Part shown: positions 27,336 to 38,859 of the stretch, piece after piece
How the letters are laid out: each line of letters opens with the position of its first letter
Position numbering within the stretch: the first letter of the stretch is position 1
DNA from: Cryptomeria japonica
Taxonomy: Eukaryota; Streptophyta; Pinopsida; Cupressales; Cupressaceae
Reading direction: 5' to 3'
DNA length: 64,000 nucleotides
NCBI RefSeq assembly: GCF_030272615.1
Contig: NC_081415.1
Location: 375,057,392 to 375,121,391, forward strand
Notes under the pieces: generated by a model
Told to the model about the DNA's origin: nothing
Database searches by the model: none
What the model saw: the letters and a program-made list of their open reading frames with translations, nothing else
Position numbers and translations under genes: made by a program

Positions 27336-27377
27336 CACGGATCTCCTCAAGCTATTAAGCTTCTACCAGAGGATCTA

Positions 27378-27389
27378 GCTCAGATGCCA
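27378..27389 (-). promoter_or_regulatory. Primer-binding site of the copia element
   Basis: The minus strand reads TGGCATCTGAGC three bases inside the 5' LTR. It differs at two bases from TGGTATCAGAGC, which pairs with the 3' end of initiator methionine tRNA and primes minus-strand DNA synthesis in most plant copia elements. The changes fit general decay. Confidence 0.8.
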
Positions 27390-27391
27390 AT

Positions 27392-28598
27392 TGTTAGCAG
27401 CAATCAATAAGGAAGACTGAGAGCAGGGGTGAATTAGTCTTCACCGGAATAAAGAACTTAATCACCAAAAATAGATCTAATAAATTGCAACAATAAGACA
27501 GATAGGCAAATCGAAAGCACAACACATAACACCAATATTTTGACATGGAAAACCCGGTTAAAGGAAAAACCACGGTGGGAACCTACCACAGTAAGATGAT
27601 ACTTTGCAGTAGTATGTAAAAATATTACAATGGGGAGTGCACATGCATTCAGGGACACTCCCTAGAGCTCACTGCTCAAATGTAATGGCTCTGAAGGCTA
27701 CAACCCTCAGTGAAGTCCCACTGACTTACAATAAGATTCAGACTACAATAAATAAACTGAAAAATAGCATCTCCAAATGCCTGATTACAGTCCGATTAAG
27801 CACAATTTTTTTCTTAGCAACACCAATCTCTCCTCAAACTCAACACCGAAGGATAAATCACTTGTTTGCACATACACCTCTCTCTCATAATGCAGACACA
27901 ACATCAACATCCAAATTACATGAATATATCACCTATATATACAATTCATCAACCTTGACAACAAAGTCAGTTAAACCCTAACCCTTGACCACCAGACCAA
28001 TACAATGATTTACATAGCATAGAATAGACCTTAATCAAATTGCCAAACAATCAACTCCACCGGAAATCATGCCAAGATCAACCGCAACACACTACACCAC
28101 CAGAAATATCGCATAACACGAAAATCATCACCGATTGATGCAAATCACCAAAAACTCGCAGAATGATCAATGTGGATTGCCATGAAAACAAATAGGACAC
28201 AAGTAGTAAATGCCAGCAAGCACGTTAGAATCATCAGAAACAGCTGCGCCAACACCACTTTTCAAATCTTCATCGGTCAACATCTAAAAGCTCAAGAACA
28301 CAACCAATCAACAACTGTCACAAAGAAAGATAACTTGCAGAGCACCAAATCACAAACCATCTAAAATGTAGATACACAAGACCATCCCAAACAATATCCC
28401 AAAATCTTAGCACAAGATCTAATCACACCAAAATATTCCAGAGGATATACTAAACTCTGCAAAATAGTGATCAGCAAAATGACAGCAAAATCGGATCATA
28501 AGATCTTCCCAATCTACAATCACCGGAGCAATACATAGGAATATGTTGACATCAATGACAACAACATATCCTAGCAGCAGCAATGACAATATCCAACA
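27392..28598 (-). repeat. 5' LTR of the copia element
   Basis: It starts TGTTAGCAGCAATC and ends AATATCCAACA, 1207 bp, with TG...CA ends. It would carry the promoter of the minus-strand transcript. Plus-strand frames within it are shadows. Confidence 0.88.
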
Positions 28599-31285
28599 AG
28601 CTTGAAATTGAAATTTTTTATTCCAAAGACATGAAAATGAAAGTGAGATTTTGAAACTTATCGTACTCCCAAATCATACTTTTCAAGCTTGTGCTTCCTA
28701 TATGCAAATTTTGAAGCATAAAAATGTGTGTTTGGAGGTAACACAAGCTTGAAAATAAAAGTTCTAATTTCAAATCCACTAACATGAAAGCACGATTATG
28801 AAACTTATCGTACTCCCAAATCATCATTTTAAATCTTTCGGTACCTAAATGCAGGTTTTGAACCATCAAAATATGTGTTTTGAGGTAACACAAGATTGAA
28901 AATGCAACTCCTGATTCTGAAGCCATGAACATGAAAGCGCAATTATGAAACTTATCATACTCCCAAATCATCATTTTCAAGCTTGTGCTTCCTAAATGTG
29001 AGTTTTGAAGCAACAAAATGTGTGTTTGGAGGTAACACAAGCTAGAAAATGCAAGTTTTGATTTTGAAGCCACGAACATGAAATTGAGATTATGAAATTT
29101 ATCGTATTCCCAAATCATCATTTTCAAGCTTGTGCTTCCTAAACGCAAGTTTTGAAGCATCAAAATGTGTGTTTGGAGGTAACACAAGATTGAAAATGCA
29201 AGTTTTGATTCTGAATCCATTAACATGAAAGCGCAATTATGAAATGTATCATACTCACAAATCATCATTTTCAAGCTTGTGCTTCCTAAACACAAGTTTT
29301 GAAGCATCAAAATGTGTGTTTGGAGGTAACACAAGCTGAAAAATGCAAGTTCTGAATTTGAAGCCACAAACATTAAAGTGCAATTATCAAACTTATCATA
29401 CTCACAAATTAACATTTTCAAGCTTGTGCTTCCTAAATGCAAGTTTTCAATAATCAAAATGTGTGTTTGGAGGTAAAACAAGCTTGAAAATGCAAGTTCT
29501 GATTCTGAAGCCATGAACATGAAAGCGAGATTATGAAACATATCATACTCCAAAATCACTATTTTCAAGTTTGTGCTTCCTAAATGGAAGTTTTGAAGCA
29601 TCATAATGTGTATTTGGAGGTAACACAAGCTTGAAAATGCAAGTTTTGATTTCGAAGACACGATCATGAAAGAGCGATTGTGAAACTTATCGTACTCCCA
29701 AATCATCATTTTCAAGCTTGGGCTTCCTAAACACAACATTTGAAGCATCAAAATGTGTGTTTGGAGGAAACAAAAAACTTGACAATGCAAATTTTGATTT
29801 TGAAGCCATGAACATGAAAGCATGATTATGAAACTTATCGTACTCCCAAATCATCATTTTCAAGCTTGTGCTTCTTGAACGCATGTTTTGAAGCATCAAA
29901 ATGTGTGTTTGGAGGTAACACAAGATAGAAAATGCAAGTTCTAATTCCAAAGCAACGAACATGAAAACGCAATTATGAAACTCGCCGTACTCCCAAATCA
30001 TCATTTTCAAGCTTGTGGTTCCTAAATGCAAGTTTTGAAGAGTCAAAATGTGTGTTTGGAGGTAAAACAAGCTTGAAAATGAAAGTTTTAATTCCAAACC
30101 CATGAACATGAAAGTGTGATTTTGAAACTTATTGTACTCCCAAATCATAATTTTTAAGTGTGCTTCCTAAATGCAAGTTTTGAAGCATCAAAATGTGTGT
30201 TTGAAGGTAACACAAGCTTGAAAATGCAATTTATGATTCCAAAGACATGAACGTGAAAGTGAGATTTTGAAACTTATCGTACTCCCAAATCATAATTTTC
30301 AAGCTTGTGCTTCCTAAATGCAAGTTTTGAAGCATCAAAATGTGTGTTTGGAGGTAACACAAGCTTGAAAATACAAGTTTTGATTTTAAATCCACTAACA
30401 TGAAAGCACTATCATGAAACTTATCTTACTCCCAAATCATAATTTTTAAGCTTTTAGTTCCTAAATGCAAGTTTTGAAGCATCAAAATGTTTGTTTTGAG
30501 GTAACACAACATTGAAAATGCAAGTTCTAATTCAGAAGCCATGAGCATGAAAGCGCGATTATGAAACTTATCATACTCCCAAATCATCATTTTCAAGATT
30601 GTGCTTCCTAAACGCAAGTTTTGAAGCATCAAAATGTGTGTTTGGAGGTAACACAAGCTTGAAAATGCAATTTTTGATTTCGAAGCCATGAACATGAAAG
30701 CACGATTATCAAATTTATCACATTCCCAAATCATCATTTTCAAGCTTGTGCTTCCTAAACGCAAGTTTTGAAGCATCAAAATGTGTGTTTGGAGGTAACA
30801 CAAGTTTGAAAATGCAAGTTTTGATTCTGAAGCCATGAACATGAAAGCACAATTATGAAACTTACCGTACTCCCAAATCATCATTTTCAAGCTTGTGCTT
30901 CATAAACGCAAGTTTTGAAGCATCAAAATGTGTGTTTGGAGGTAACACATGCCTGAAAATGAAAGTTCTAATTTTGAAGCCACGAACACTAAAGTGTGAT
31001 TATGAAACTTATCATACTCCCAAATTATCATTTTCAAGCTTGTGCTTCCTAAATGCAAGTTTTCAAGAATCAAAATGTGTAATTGGAGGTAACACAAGCT
31101 TGAAAATGCAAGTTCTAATTCCAAAGCCATTAATGTGAAAGCAAGATTATGAAACATCTCATACTCCCAAATCATTATTTTCAAGTTTGTGCTTCCTAAA
31201 CGCAAGTTTTGAAGCATAAAAATGCGTATTTGGAGGTAACACAAGCTTGAAAATGCAAGTGTTGATACCGAAGCCATGAACATGA
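28599..31285. repeat. 147-bp satellite array, block 2 (about 18 monomers)
   Basis: The motif TATCGTACTCCC (with variants) recurs at 28660, 28807, 28954 and 29101, giving an exact 147-bp step. The monomer at 30295-30372 shows the inverted repeat arms ATTTTCAAGCTTGTG and CACAAGCTTGAAAAT perfectly, 48 bp apart. An inner TTTTGA-AGCA-TCAAAA hairpin lies at 30325-30340. The minus strand holds a 401-codon frame (28618-29823) made of 49-residue repeats. The block is interrupted at 31285 by the composite element and resumes in phase at 51264. Confidence 0.95.
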
Positions 31286-32256
31286 TGTTGGCAATTGACA
31301 CTCATCTGGTGATTTTTGATGTTGGATTTATTGTCTAGGGTTGTCATTAATGGCACCTCCTCTTGGAGATTCAATCTGGTGATCGTAATTCATCTTATCT
31401 GGAAGCTAGAGTTAATCGGTAGGCAGTTAACAGGTAAATTAGGGTATCTCGGTAATTTTTTGATCCAAAATGATTTATGATGATTGTGGTGTTTTTGGTG
31501 ATTGTTTTTTTGATCTTGGTGAATGGGAAGATCCTTAGGAAGCATGTGATTACAATATTTTTCTTCTAGTGCTATGTTTTGTTCGAGATTGAAGCTGACT
31601 TGGAGCTACACATTACACTTCTTTTAGCCGACTTGAAGAAGATTGCTTTTGTGTTAAGACCAGATATATAAGATCGAATTAGTGATTGGTTTTTGATGTA
31701 ATACTATTGTGGTGATCCATTTTGGTGCGATTGAGCGCAATTTCATGTGCGCACTTTGCTTATAGACAATCTGGTAGCTGACTAAGACAAACAAAGTATT
31801 TGCAAAGCGAAGACAGACAGAGATTTAGTACTTAACCGGAACTCATTCTTGCATTATCAGATGCTACTTGAGAGTTCATTTCATTGTATTTCCTCATTGT
31901 AATCAAGTTGTAAGTCAATGAGACTTCCCTGAAGGTTGTAGCCTTCTGGGCAATTGTAATTGAGTAGTGAGCTCTAGGCAGTGAGCCTGAATGTAAGTGC
32001 ATTCCCCATCTATGTAATATTTATGTACTCCTGGCCATAGTATATGAATATTGTGGGTTTCATCCCCACCGTGGTTTATCCCTTTCCGGGTTTCCACATA
32101 AAAAATACGGTGTTGTGGATTTATGGATTATTTATTGTATGTTTTTCTTCTTTTTTGTTATGCATTGCTAACCAGTGGATAAAGAATAAGTTTATGGATT
32201 TGAATTCCGGTAGATCACTGATTCACCCCCCCTCTCAGTGATCCTTGATTCTAACA
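31286..32256 (+). repeat. 5' LTR of element G
   Basis: This LTR is 971 bp with TG...CA ends; the right end reads CACCCCCCCTCTCAGTGATC before TTCTAACA. It differs from the 3' LTR at many sites, especially in the first 170 bp, so the insertion is clearly older than the gypsy element nested in it. Confidence 0.92.
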
Positions 32257-32258
32257 AT

Positions 32259-32270
32259 TGGTATCAGAGC
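32259..32270 (+). promoter_or_regulatory. Primer-binding site of element G
   Basis: TGGTATCAGAGC, two bases after the 5' LTR, is the perfect 12-base match to the 3' end of plant initiator methionine tRNA used by copia elements. Confidence 0.93.
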
Positions 32271-32324
32271 CTAGTTCCTTTGAGGAAGCTTAACCGCTTG
32301 AGGAAGATCTGGTAGATTGATTCA

Positions 32325-33406
32325 ATGGATTCCAGATTGTAGAGACAACTCAATGTGGCACTTGAGGATCTTGATGCAACTAGAAATGAGATATGTACCT
32401 TGAAGAAGAACCTGAATGTTGTTGATGAATTCATTGGTGAGCTAAAGGATCAAGCAAGTGTATGTAGATAAAAGAGGAAGGAATTAAGGATAAGTTGAAG
32501 GAGAAAGACAATCAGATCATGGAATTCTAGGACAAAGTTGATGAAGTTAACAAGCTTAAGAGAGAGAATGATGCTTTGAAGAATGAGATGCAATCCATTT
32601 TTATGAAACTAACTAAGGAGATTAAGGACTAGAAGAAGAATGAAGAGAATCTGACATAATCATTAAAGGAAAGAGTTGATGAATGCTTCAAGCTTACCTA
32701 TGAGAATGATCAGTTGAAGCTTGAGCTAACAAAATCAAGGAATAATGGTCAAGAGCTTGAAAGACAGATTGCTACCTTGAGGGATGAACTTGATACTACC
32801 AATGAATATAAAGACAAATGCAAAGCCAGATCAGTAAGGCTTGATGAGATGCTGGAAAGTCAGAGACATGGAAAGGATATGCGAGGCCTAGGATTTGAGA
32901 AAGGTGAATCCTCTGGATTTGGACAAGGCAATGCAAAACTTGATCAGAAGAAGAACAAGAATCCTCTAGTAATACAACCTAATGCTCATTAATTCAATGG
33001 TAGATGTTTTACTTGCAATAAGTTTGGTCATATGGCGAGTGAGTGTAGAAGTAGGATGAATAATGCAATGATGAACAATAACAACACGAATAATATTCCT
33101 ACCTTTACCAGTTCATGTTTTATATGCAATAATTTTGGACACAAGTCAAATATGTGTAGAGTAGTAATAATTAATGTTCAGAACAAGAGATGCTATGCTT
33201 GTGGAATGTTTGGACATATCTCTAATCAATGCAGGACCAGACCAAATCAAATGAATTTCAGACCTATGCAAAATAATGTTGTTTGCAGAGCATGTAACAA
33301 AACCGATCACATTGCAAAATACTATGGAAGCAAAAATAGTGCTCCGATTGACAAGAATAAATTAGATGAAAAGGGAAAATCAAAGGTTGATGAGATCAGA
33401 GATTAG
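32325..33406 (+). pseudogene. ORF1 of element G: coiled coil and four zinc knuckles
   Basis: ATG at 32325 starts MDSRL, then a TAG, then RQLNVALEDLDATRNEICTL. Roughly 200 codons of Lys/Glu/Leu heptads follow with one frameshift and stops. The frame 32714-33406 is open except for one TAA (Gln position). Four CCHC-type knuckles follow: CFTCNKFGHMASEC (33005-33046), CFICNNFGHKSNMC (33116-33157), CYACGMFGHISNQC (33191-33232) and CRACNKTDHIAKYY (33285-33326), the last without its final Cys. Four knuckles in a row are unusual for a copia gag, which usually has one. The protein probably acts as a gag-like RNA-binding factor; no capsid domain was recognised. Confidence 0.72.
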
Positions 33407-33516
33407 CATAAGAAGATGTGGGCAAAGAAGGAAGAATCCAAGGTAGATAATGAATATGTACCTGAATTCGGTGCATAACCTTCATGCAGTAACTAGGGCT
33501 TTTGGCCTTAGGGGGA

Positions 33517-33590
33517 GGCAAACTAATGCAAATCTTGCAGTACCCCTTTATGAGGCAAACTAATGCAAATATTGCAATACCCCTTTATGG
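33517..33590. repeat. 37-bp tandem duplication
   Basis: Two copies of GGCAAACTAATGCAAAT...CCCCTTTATG lie at 33517 and 33554, differing at two or three bases. They fall in the spacer between ORF1 and ORF2 of element G, just after the GGGGGAGGC motif. Confidence 0.85.
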
Positions 33591-33917
33591 ATTACAGATG
33601 AGAGGAATTGAATTTCAGTTGATAAATGAGATTTAGATGGTTGATTTTGGCATCTGGTAGTTGAACAAGGTATCCGGTTGAATATCTGAGGTGCATTTAT
33701 TTCAAAGTGAAATTAGGGTTTGCAAAGTTAAAAGGGAAAATATAAGAGTCATTCTTCACTTTGCAAATAAGTGTTTTCAAGATAAAGACAAGGCGGTCAA
33801 TTTTTTCAAGCGATCAGAGAGACAAAAGAGATCTGATGAGTGATCTAGGGCATTCGTTAGTCAATTGAGGTATTTTTCGAAGAACGTATCTGAGTTTGGT
33901 TTTCTAAAAATTTAAAA

Positions 33918-34838
33918 ATGGCATCCTTGTCTTCCATTGCTACCCCTCTGGTTGTTGAGGTCAAGGATAGGACTTGTCTTGTGTTCAAGAAGCACCACTA
34001 CAAATCCATGGAAGTCAACCTGGTTGGAGCTTTCTCTTTCATTTTGCATGGAGTTTTGCACATTGATGATGTTCGAGCCTACATCCACTGCAAAATTGAG
34101 GAAACCAGCTCTGAGGATATCTTGGACTTGTATACCAATAACATCATGGATGAGATTGGCAACCCCAAGACAGAATTTGTGCAGCTGCAGAGAAAGGGTT
34201 TCACTCAATTTGTAAACTTTCCATTGTTCGATGAGAATGAATGGGTGAGGTATGTACTAAGCAGGATCCATGCTAAATATATATGGCTAGACCAACTTTA
34301 TAAGATCATTGCATATGCAATTAGGGTGGTAACTTGTTTGAATCAAACTGGTGATAAGCCAGGGTTACGCAAATTTACAAACCCTACAGTCAACAAATTA
34401 ATTGGTGCAGAGTTTGATAGGCAATCAATGAAAATCGGTACAATCAAGGAGGATGATGTCAAGTTTGTTGCAATGGTCATTGGCTACAAAGTATACTAGT
34501 CTAACTGACTGAATTCTATATTTGGCACTACTATCCATGCAGCCTATCAAATGGTTAAAGAAGATGCTCATTATGACCCGTGTAGTGTGTTGTTGGAGGC
34601 GTTGATGATAAATTTGAAGAAAATCAAGCAAGATAAAAAGCATGTCTTCAAATTTGGTTCCTTGGTTATCTGTCTGGTGTCGTTCTCTATGAAGTGTACC
34701 TATACCGGCAAACACAATGCATTCAATAAATCATTACAAGCATGGTTAGAAGATTTAAATCAAAGAAAGACAAAACCATAGCTAATTGACTTATTGCCTC
34801 CTAGTAAATGCGAGTATGAAAAATGCTCTCAAATCTGA
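33918..34838 (+). pseudogene. ORF2 of element G, N-terminal part
   Basis: ATG at 33918 (MASLSSIATPLVVEVKD) opens a 193-codon frame. After a TAG and a TGA the same frame continues from 34551, then a TAG. Conserved points shared with the element D copy are FPLFDENEWVRYVLSRI and HAKYIWLDQLYKIIAYAI. DAHYDPCSVLLEALMINLKK and HVFKFGSLVICLVSFSMKC follow. It is mainly helical in appearance, with no zinc finger or catalytic motif. Its layout recalls the plant 'putative transposon protein' domains found in pol-less elements; this is from memory and unproven. The gene is split by the gypsy insertion and continues near 47637. Confidence 0.6.
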
Positions 34839-35043
34839 TTATGCATATTCTAGTGACTTGACTACACTTAGATGGAGGATTTGAAAGATGAAAATGCATG
34901 ATCTTAGCAAGAATAGCATGATTAAGCTACATGAATGATTGATCTAGCATGATTAAGCTAAGATTTAAGCTAAAATTGAGCATGATAACATTGCTAAAAC
35001 TAATAAACTATAAGCTAGATGCCTATAATAATAATGCATAAAA
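34839..35043. other. Unexplained 205-bp segment left of the gypsy 3' LTR
   Basis: The host ORF2 frame is lost at about 34838, but the gypsy LTR, judged by its partner, begins only at 35044. The segment repeats words such as AGCATGATTAAGCTA. The base run TCTGA at 34834-34838 nearly matches TCTGG right of the gypsy element at 47637-47641. That would place the original insertion point here and make the segment an addition to the element's outer end. Confidence 0.45.
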
Positions 35044-35674
35044 TGAGAATGAGATGGGATGCAATCATGATATGAAATTGGGACATGAAATTAGGACCCT
35101 TTGAGCTCCAAAATGAGGTCTATTTATAGGATTTTCCAAGGCTATGGGTGATGTGGCAAGAATCAACGGTCAAGATTGATCTGAAGATATCAATGGTTAA
35201 ATTGGAGGAGGATGGCAAAAGGGGTTGGTTTAAAGGGAACATATGTCATCTCTATGGTGACAAGTGTCAAGAGGCTTCTAGAAGAGTTTAGATGAAAGGG
35301 GACATGGTGGTAGGTAGAATGGGTTAGGTTTAGGAATGGTTAGGTTTAGGAGTGGTAGAAGTTAGGAGAATTTGAATTTAAAAATTCAAATAATAGGCTA
35401 ATTAATTTCAACAACTCATAATTGATTTGTTTTAATTAATTAAAGGATTTAGAAGAAATGAATTTGGATGGAGGGAATTAATTAATATGAATTAATTAAT
35501 TAAAGGGGTGAAATGAAATGAACCTATTAAATAAATCCTTAGATTTATTAATAAGTAGATGAAAAGGGAAATTTAATCAAATTGCTTAGTGAATTTAATT
35601 AAATTGGGAAGGAGGATTAATTAAATAATTGCTTATTTAATTAATTATCTTCAGACCATTTTTACGTGTATACA
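35044..35674 (-). repeat. 3' LTR of the gypsy element
   Basis: It runs from TGAGAATGAGATGGG to GTGTATACA. Compared with the right LTR it has a 13-bp tandem addition near its left end (repeated ATGAAATT). The AT-rich block of AATTAATTAATT-like words in the right half is shared by both copies. Confidence 0.92.
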
Positions 35675-37602
35675 TTTTGCCCCTCTTTGAAGTGAGGTGT
35701 GATGATGCGTTGATTCAAAGAATAATCTCATTTTGATGATGGTGTTGGTTTGATAGGATGCCCCAACTCTTGATTGCTTAATTCTGGTATGATGATGCCC
35801 CCTCGGGAGATCAATTGAGATAATTGATCTTTGGAGTTTTTGCGAGATTGATATCCCGATAGATTTGATTTGATTTCTGCAACTGTGGTTTGATGAAAAT
35901 GCAAGTTCTTTGATTAGCTTGATTGCTTAGATTGGTAAGATTGAAAAATCTTGATTGATTAGATTCAGTCTGGTTTCAGGAAGGATTCATCTTGTATAAG
36001 ACAACAATGATCAAAGCATCTAGTTTCAAGAAGGATTCATCTTGTATAAGACATGATCAGAACGTCTGGTTTCAGGAAGGATACATCTTGTATAAGACAT
36101 GAATCCGAATCAAATCATTTGGTTTCAAGAAGGATACATCCTATATAAGACATGATAGAATTGATTAGGTTTGATTGATTAATTTGATTTGATAAGGTTG
36201 ATTAGATAAAGAACTGACAATTTGTTGATAGCAAGTTGCAAAAATATTTGGATGTGTTGATTGTTGATTCTGTTGAGAGAGATAGCATAAGATTTGGGCT
36301 AGGTCGATAATATCATGAGAGAGATGTGAGTCATCATTCTGATTGCGTATACACTTGTGATGATACTTTGATGATTCCTGTGATAGATTTAACCTTGGAT
36401 AAAAGGAGCTGGTAGGATCCCATGCAAGAATGAAATGCAAGCTAAAATGCAAATGAAAATTCAATGGAACGCGAAGCTATGACCAGTCTAGTCACTAGAT
36501 TATTTTGTGTTTTTGTCATCATTGAGCTTTTGAAATGTGGGAAGTGAGTGAAAACATCGATGGTATAATTAAACCATGATGACCTGAGCACTTCTTTCCT
36601 AGATATTGATATAGCAAGTTAGCACAAGCATCGAGGTATAATTGAACCGAGATGACCTGAGTGTTGTTTGCGTAAAATAGGCAGTATTAATCATTTCAAT
36701 ACGCAAATTGGAAATGTCTTCAATGATATTTCGATGATCATGTCCCGAGACAAATTTGCACATATTAATGATTAATTTTCAAACAACAGACAAGAAAAAT
36801 ATCATGTTTCTTCCTTGTTACTCTAGTCAATGACATCCTGGAGTCACTCGGAAATCATGATAGCGAAAATCAATATAGAAAAGTTGAACAATCATGTTAC
36901 AATCATTATTCAAAAAGATATTATCCACTGAAAAGTGCGTGATGTGCTTAGATTGATTATGTGATAGTTTGATCTTGTGTTCAGTGTTGGATGTGTCTTA
37001 GTTTTCGCTTGATAAGAGTTGTCTAACTGTTTGTTCTACCTATTTGATTAAGCTCAAAATGATCAAGAGTTTGCCCCCAGCTAGGTGTAGGATTTTTCCC
37101 AAGCCTAGAAACAAAGTTGTTATGATATATCCAAGGATCCAAACCATGGCAAGAAGCCACCTGAGATGTCTATGTATGGTACAAAGGCTTTATGATGGTC
37201 AGCGCTGATGGAAAAATGAATGAATGAACTAATAGATGGAAGAGCTAGCTGACAGATAGCGCCTGTTTGCCAGGTCTTCACCATCTATTTTTATTGCACT
37301 TTTTCTGATATTTGATTTTTTTTGGATTTTCTACTTTTTCACTTCTTCTTTTTTTCCGATTTTTCACTGTTTTTTATTTTTCTGATTTTTCACTATTTTT
37401 GTTTTTTTGTGATTTTTCACTATTTTTGATTTTTTGTGATTTTTCAGACATAAAATTTCTTCAGGTGCATGCTATTGATGGGTTCTTTGAGTTGATCTCC
37501 ATCCTGTGTTGATAGCTGATATGCTCCTGATCCAAATACTATTGTGACCACAAATGGACTTAACCAGTTTGGTTTAAATTTTCCTTTCTTTTCTCGATCT
37601 GC
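35675..37602 (-). other. Gypsy 3' untranslated region with polypurine tract and repeats
   Basis: Minus-strand AAAGAGGGGCAAAA at 35675-35688 abuts the 3' LTR and is the likely polypurine tract for plus-strand priming. At 35966-36155 four copies of a segment around GGTTTCAGGAAGGATTCATC and CTTGTATAAGACA lie in tandem at a spacing of roughly 50-60 bp. At 37290-37445 a T-rich tract repeats GATTTTTCACTATTTT. No coding sequence was recognised. Confidence 0.7.
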
Positions 37603-38699
37603 CTAGTTGCATGGATTCTCCTTTAGCACTAGTTCTCCAACTTGAAAGATTTGTGGTTTAACCTTATGATTATAGCTCCTACACATTCTTTGTTGATATA
37701 GCTTTAGATGATCAAAGGCATTTTGTCTTCGTTCCTGGATTAGTTCTAACTCTTGCAGTCTAGATACTCGTTGTTCTTCATCTGGTATGAGACCTTTTAG
37801 TGATACACGTAGAGAGGGTATCTCTACTTCGATTGGCAATATGGCTTCTAATCCATATACAAGAGAGAAAGGTGTGGCACATGTCGGTGTGCGGATACTG
37901 GTGCGGTAGGCCCAGATAGCGGGGTTTAGTTGAATATGCCAATCTTTCCCAGCATCGTTCACTGTCTTTTTGAGAATTTTCAGAATAGTTTTATTAGATG
38001 CTTCTGCCTGTCCATTTCCCTATGGATAATATGGTGTGGAGAATCTGTGTTGGACTTTGAACTTCTCACATAGCTCTTGTACATCTTGATTCTTGAATGG
38101 TCACCCATTATCAGTGATAATGGTCACCCATTATCAGTGATAATGGTCATTGGTATTCCATAGCGACAGATGATGTAATTCAAGATAAATGCAACAATTT
38201 GTTTTCCTGTGATGTTGATGAGAGGTACGGCCTCAATCCATTTTGTAAAATATTTTGTAGCTACCAGGATAAATTTATGTCCATTGGATGAAGAAGGATT
38301 TATCTTTCCTACTAGATCAAGTCCCCATTGACAAAAAGGCCAAGATGTTGCTAAAGCATGTAGTTCTTGTGTTGGTGCATGGATCAAGTTCCCATGGATT
38401 TGACATTGTTTGCATGTTCTTGCTATTTTAAAAGAATCTCATTCCATAGTCGGCCAATAATAGCCCAAGCGTATGAGTTTTTTCAAAAGGGTAAGACCAC
38501 TTGAATGAGTGCCACAAATGCCATTATGGACTTCATGTAAGGCCTTCTCAGATTCATCTTGTTCAAGACATCTTAAGAGAGTACTGTCTAGACCTCGTTT
38601 AAATAGGGTATCTGCGACAAGATTAAAATGTGAGGATTGGCGAATAAAGTTTCTCTTTTGGTTATTTGATAAATTAGGAGGTAGTATATTGTCTTTCAA
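37603..38699 (-). pseudogene. int: Gypsy integrase
   Basis: The zinc-binding part reads LKDNILPPNLSNNQKR...HEVHNGICGTHSSG and CKQC near 38410. The core has WGLDLVGKINPSSSNGHKFI (first Asp), YGIPMTIITDNG (second Asp) and GNGQAEASNKT (Glu). The C-terminal part has LEAILPIEVEIPSLRVSL and NHKVKPQIFQVGELVLKENP. A 23-bp tandem duplication at 38096-38145 shifts the frame right after TDNG, and TAG replaces the conserved Gln in YPQGNGQAE. The catalytic residues are still present, but the protein cannot be made intact. Confidence 0.9.
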
Positions 38700-38859
38700 G
38701 TATGTGTAATTTTGACCATAGCGGAAGGAATCGTGTCCAATAAGTTAACAGATGGTTTGGGAATCAGGACAATTAAAGGCGAGATGAAACAACTCTTCAA
38801 CCAAGAATTCATAACGTTATTGATTTTCCTGTGTCTATAATAGAGAAGCAAGTGTAGCC

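Larger units (their letters stand above)
21564..28598 (-). mobile_element. Degenerate full-length Ty1/copia (SIRE-like) element
   Basis: A 7035-bp element with LTRs of 1257 and 1207 bp. Reading the minus strand, the order is 5' LTR, primer site, gag with UBN2-type domain and zinc knuckle, protease, integrase, reverse transcriptase, RNase H, polypurine tract, 3' LTR. Integrase before reverse transcriptase defines copia. Stops are scattered through pol and the integrase active site is mutated, so it is dead. It sits inside the satellite: left flank GTAACACA and right flank AGCTTG join to the exact consensus GTAACACAAGCTTG with no target duplication. Confidence 0.92.

Noticed and set aside
28599-31285. 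CRISPR-like array
   Set aside because: Repeats follow one another without unique spacers, the unit is 147 bp and there are no cas genes. It is a eukaryotic satellite.
37312-37512. Phe/Ser-rich ORF in the T-rich tract
   Set aside because: It is a low-complexity tract on the strand opposite to the gypsy genes; no domain.
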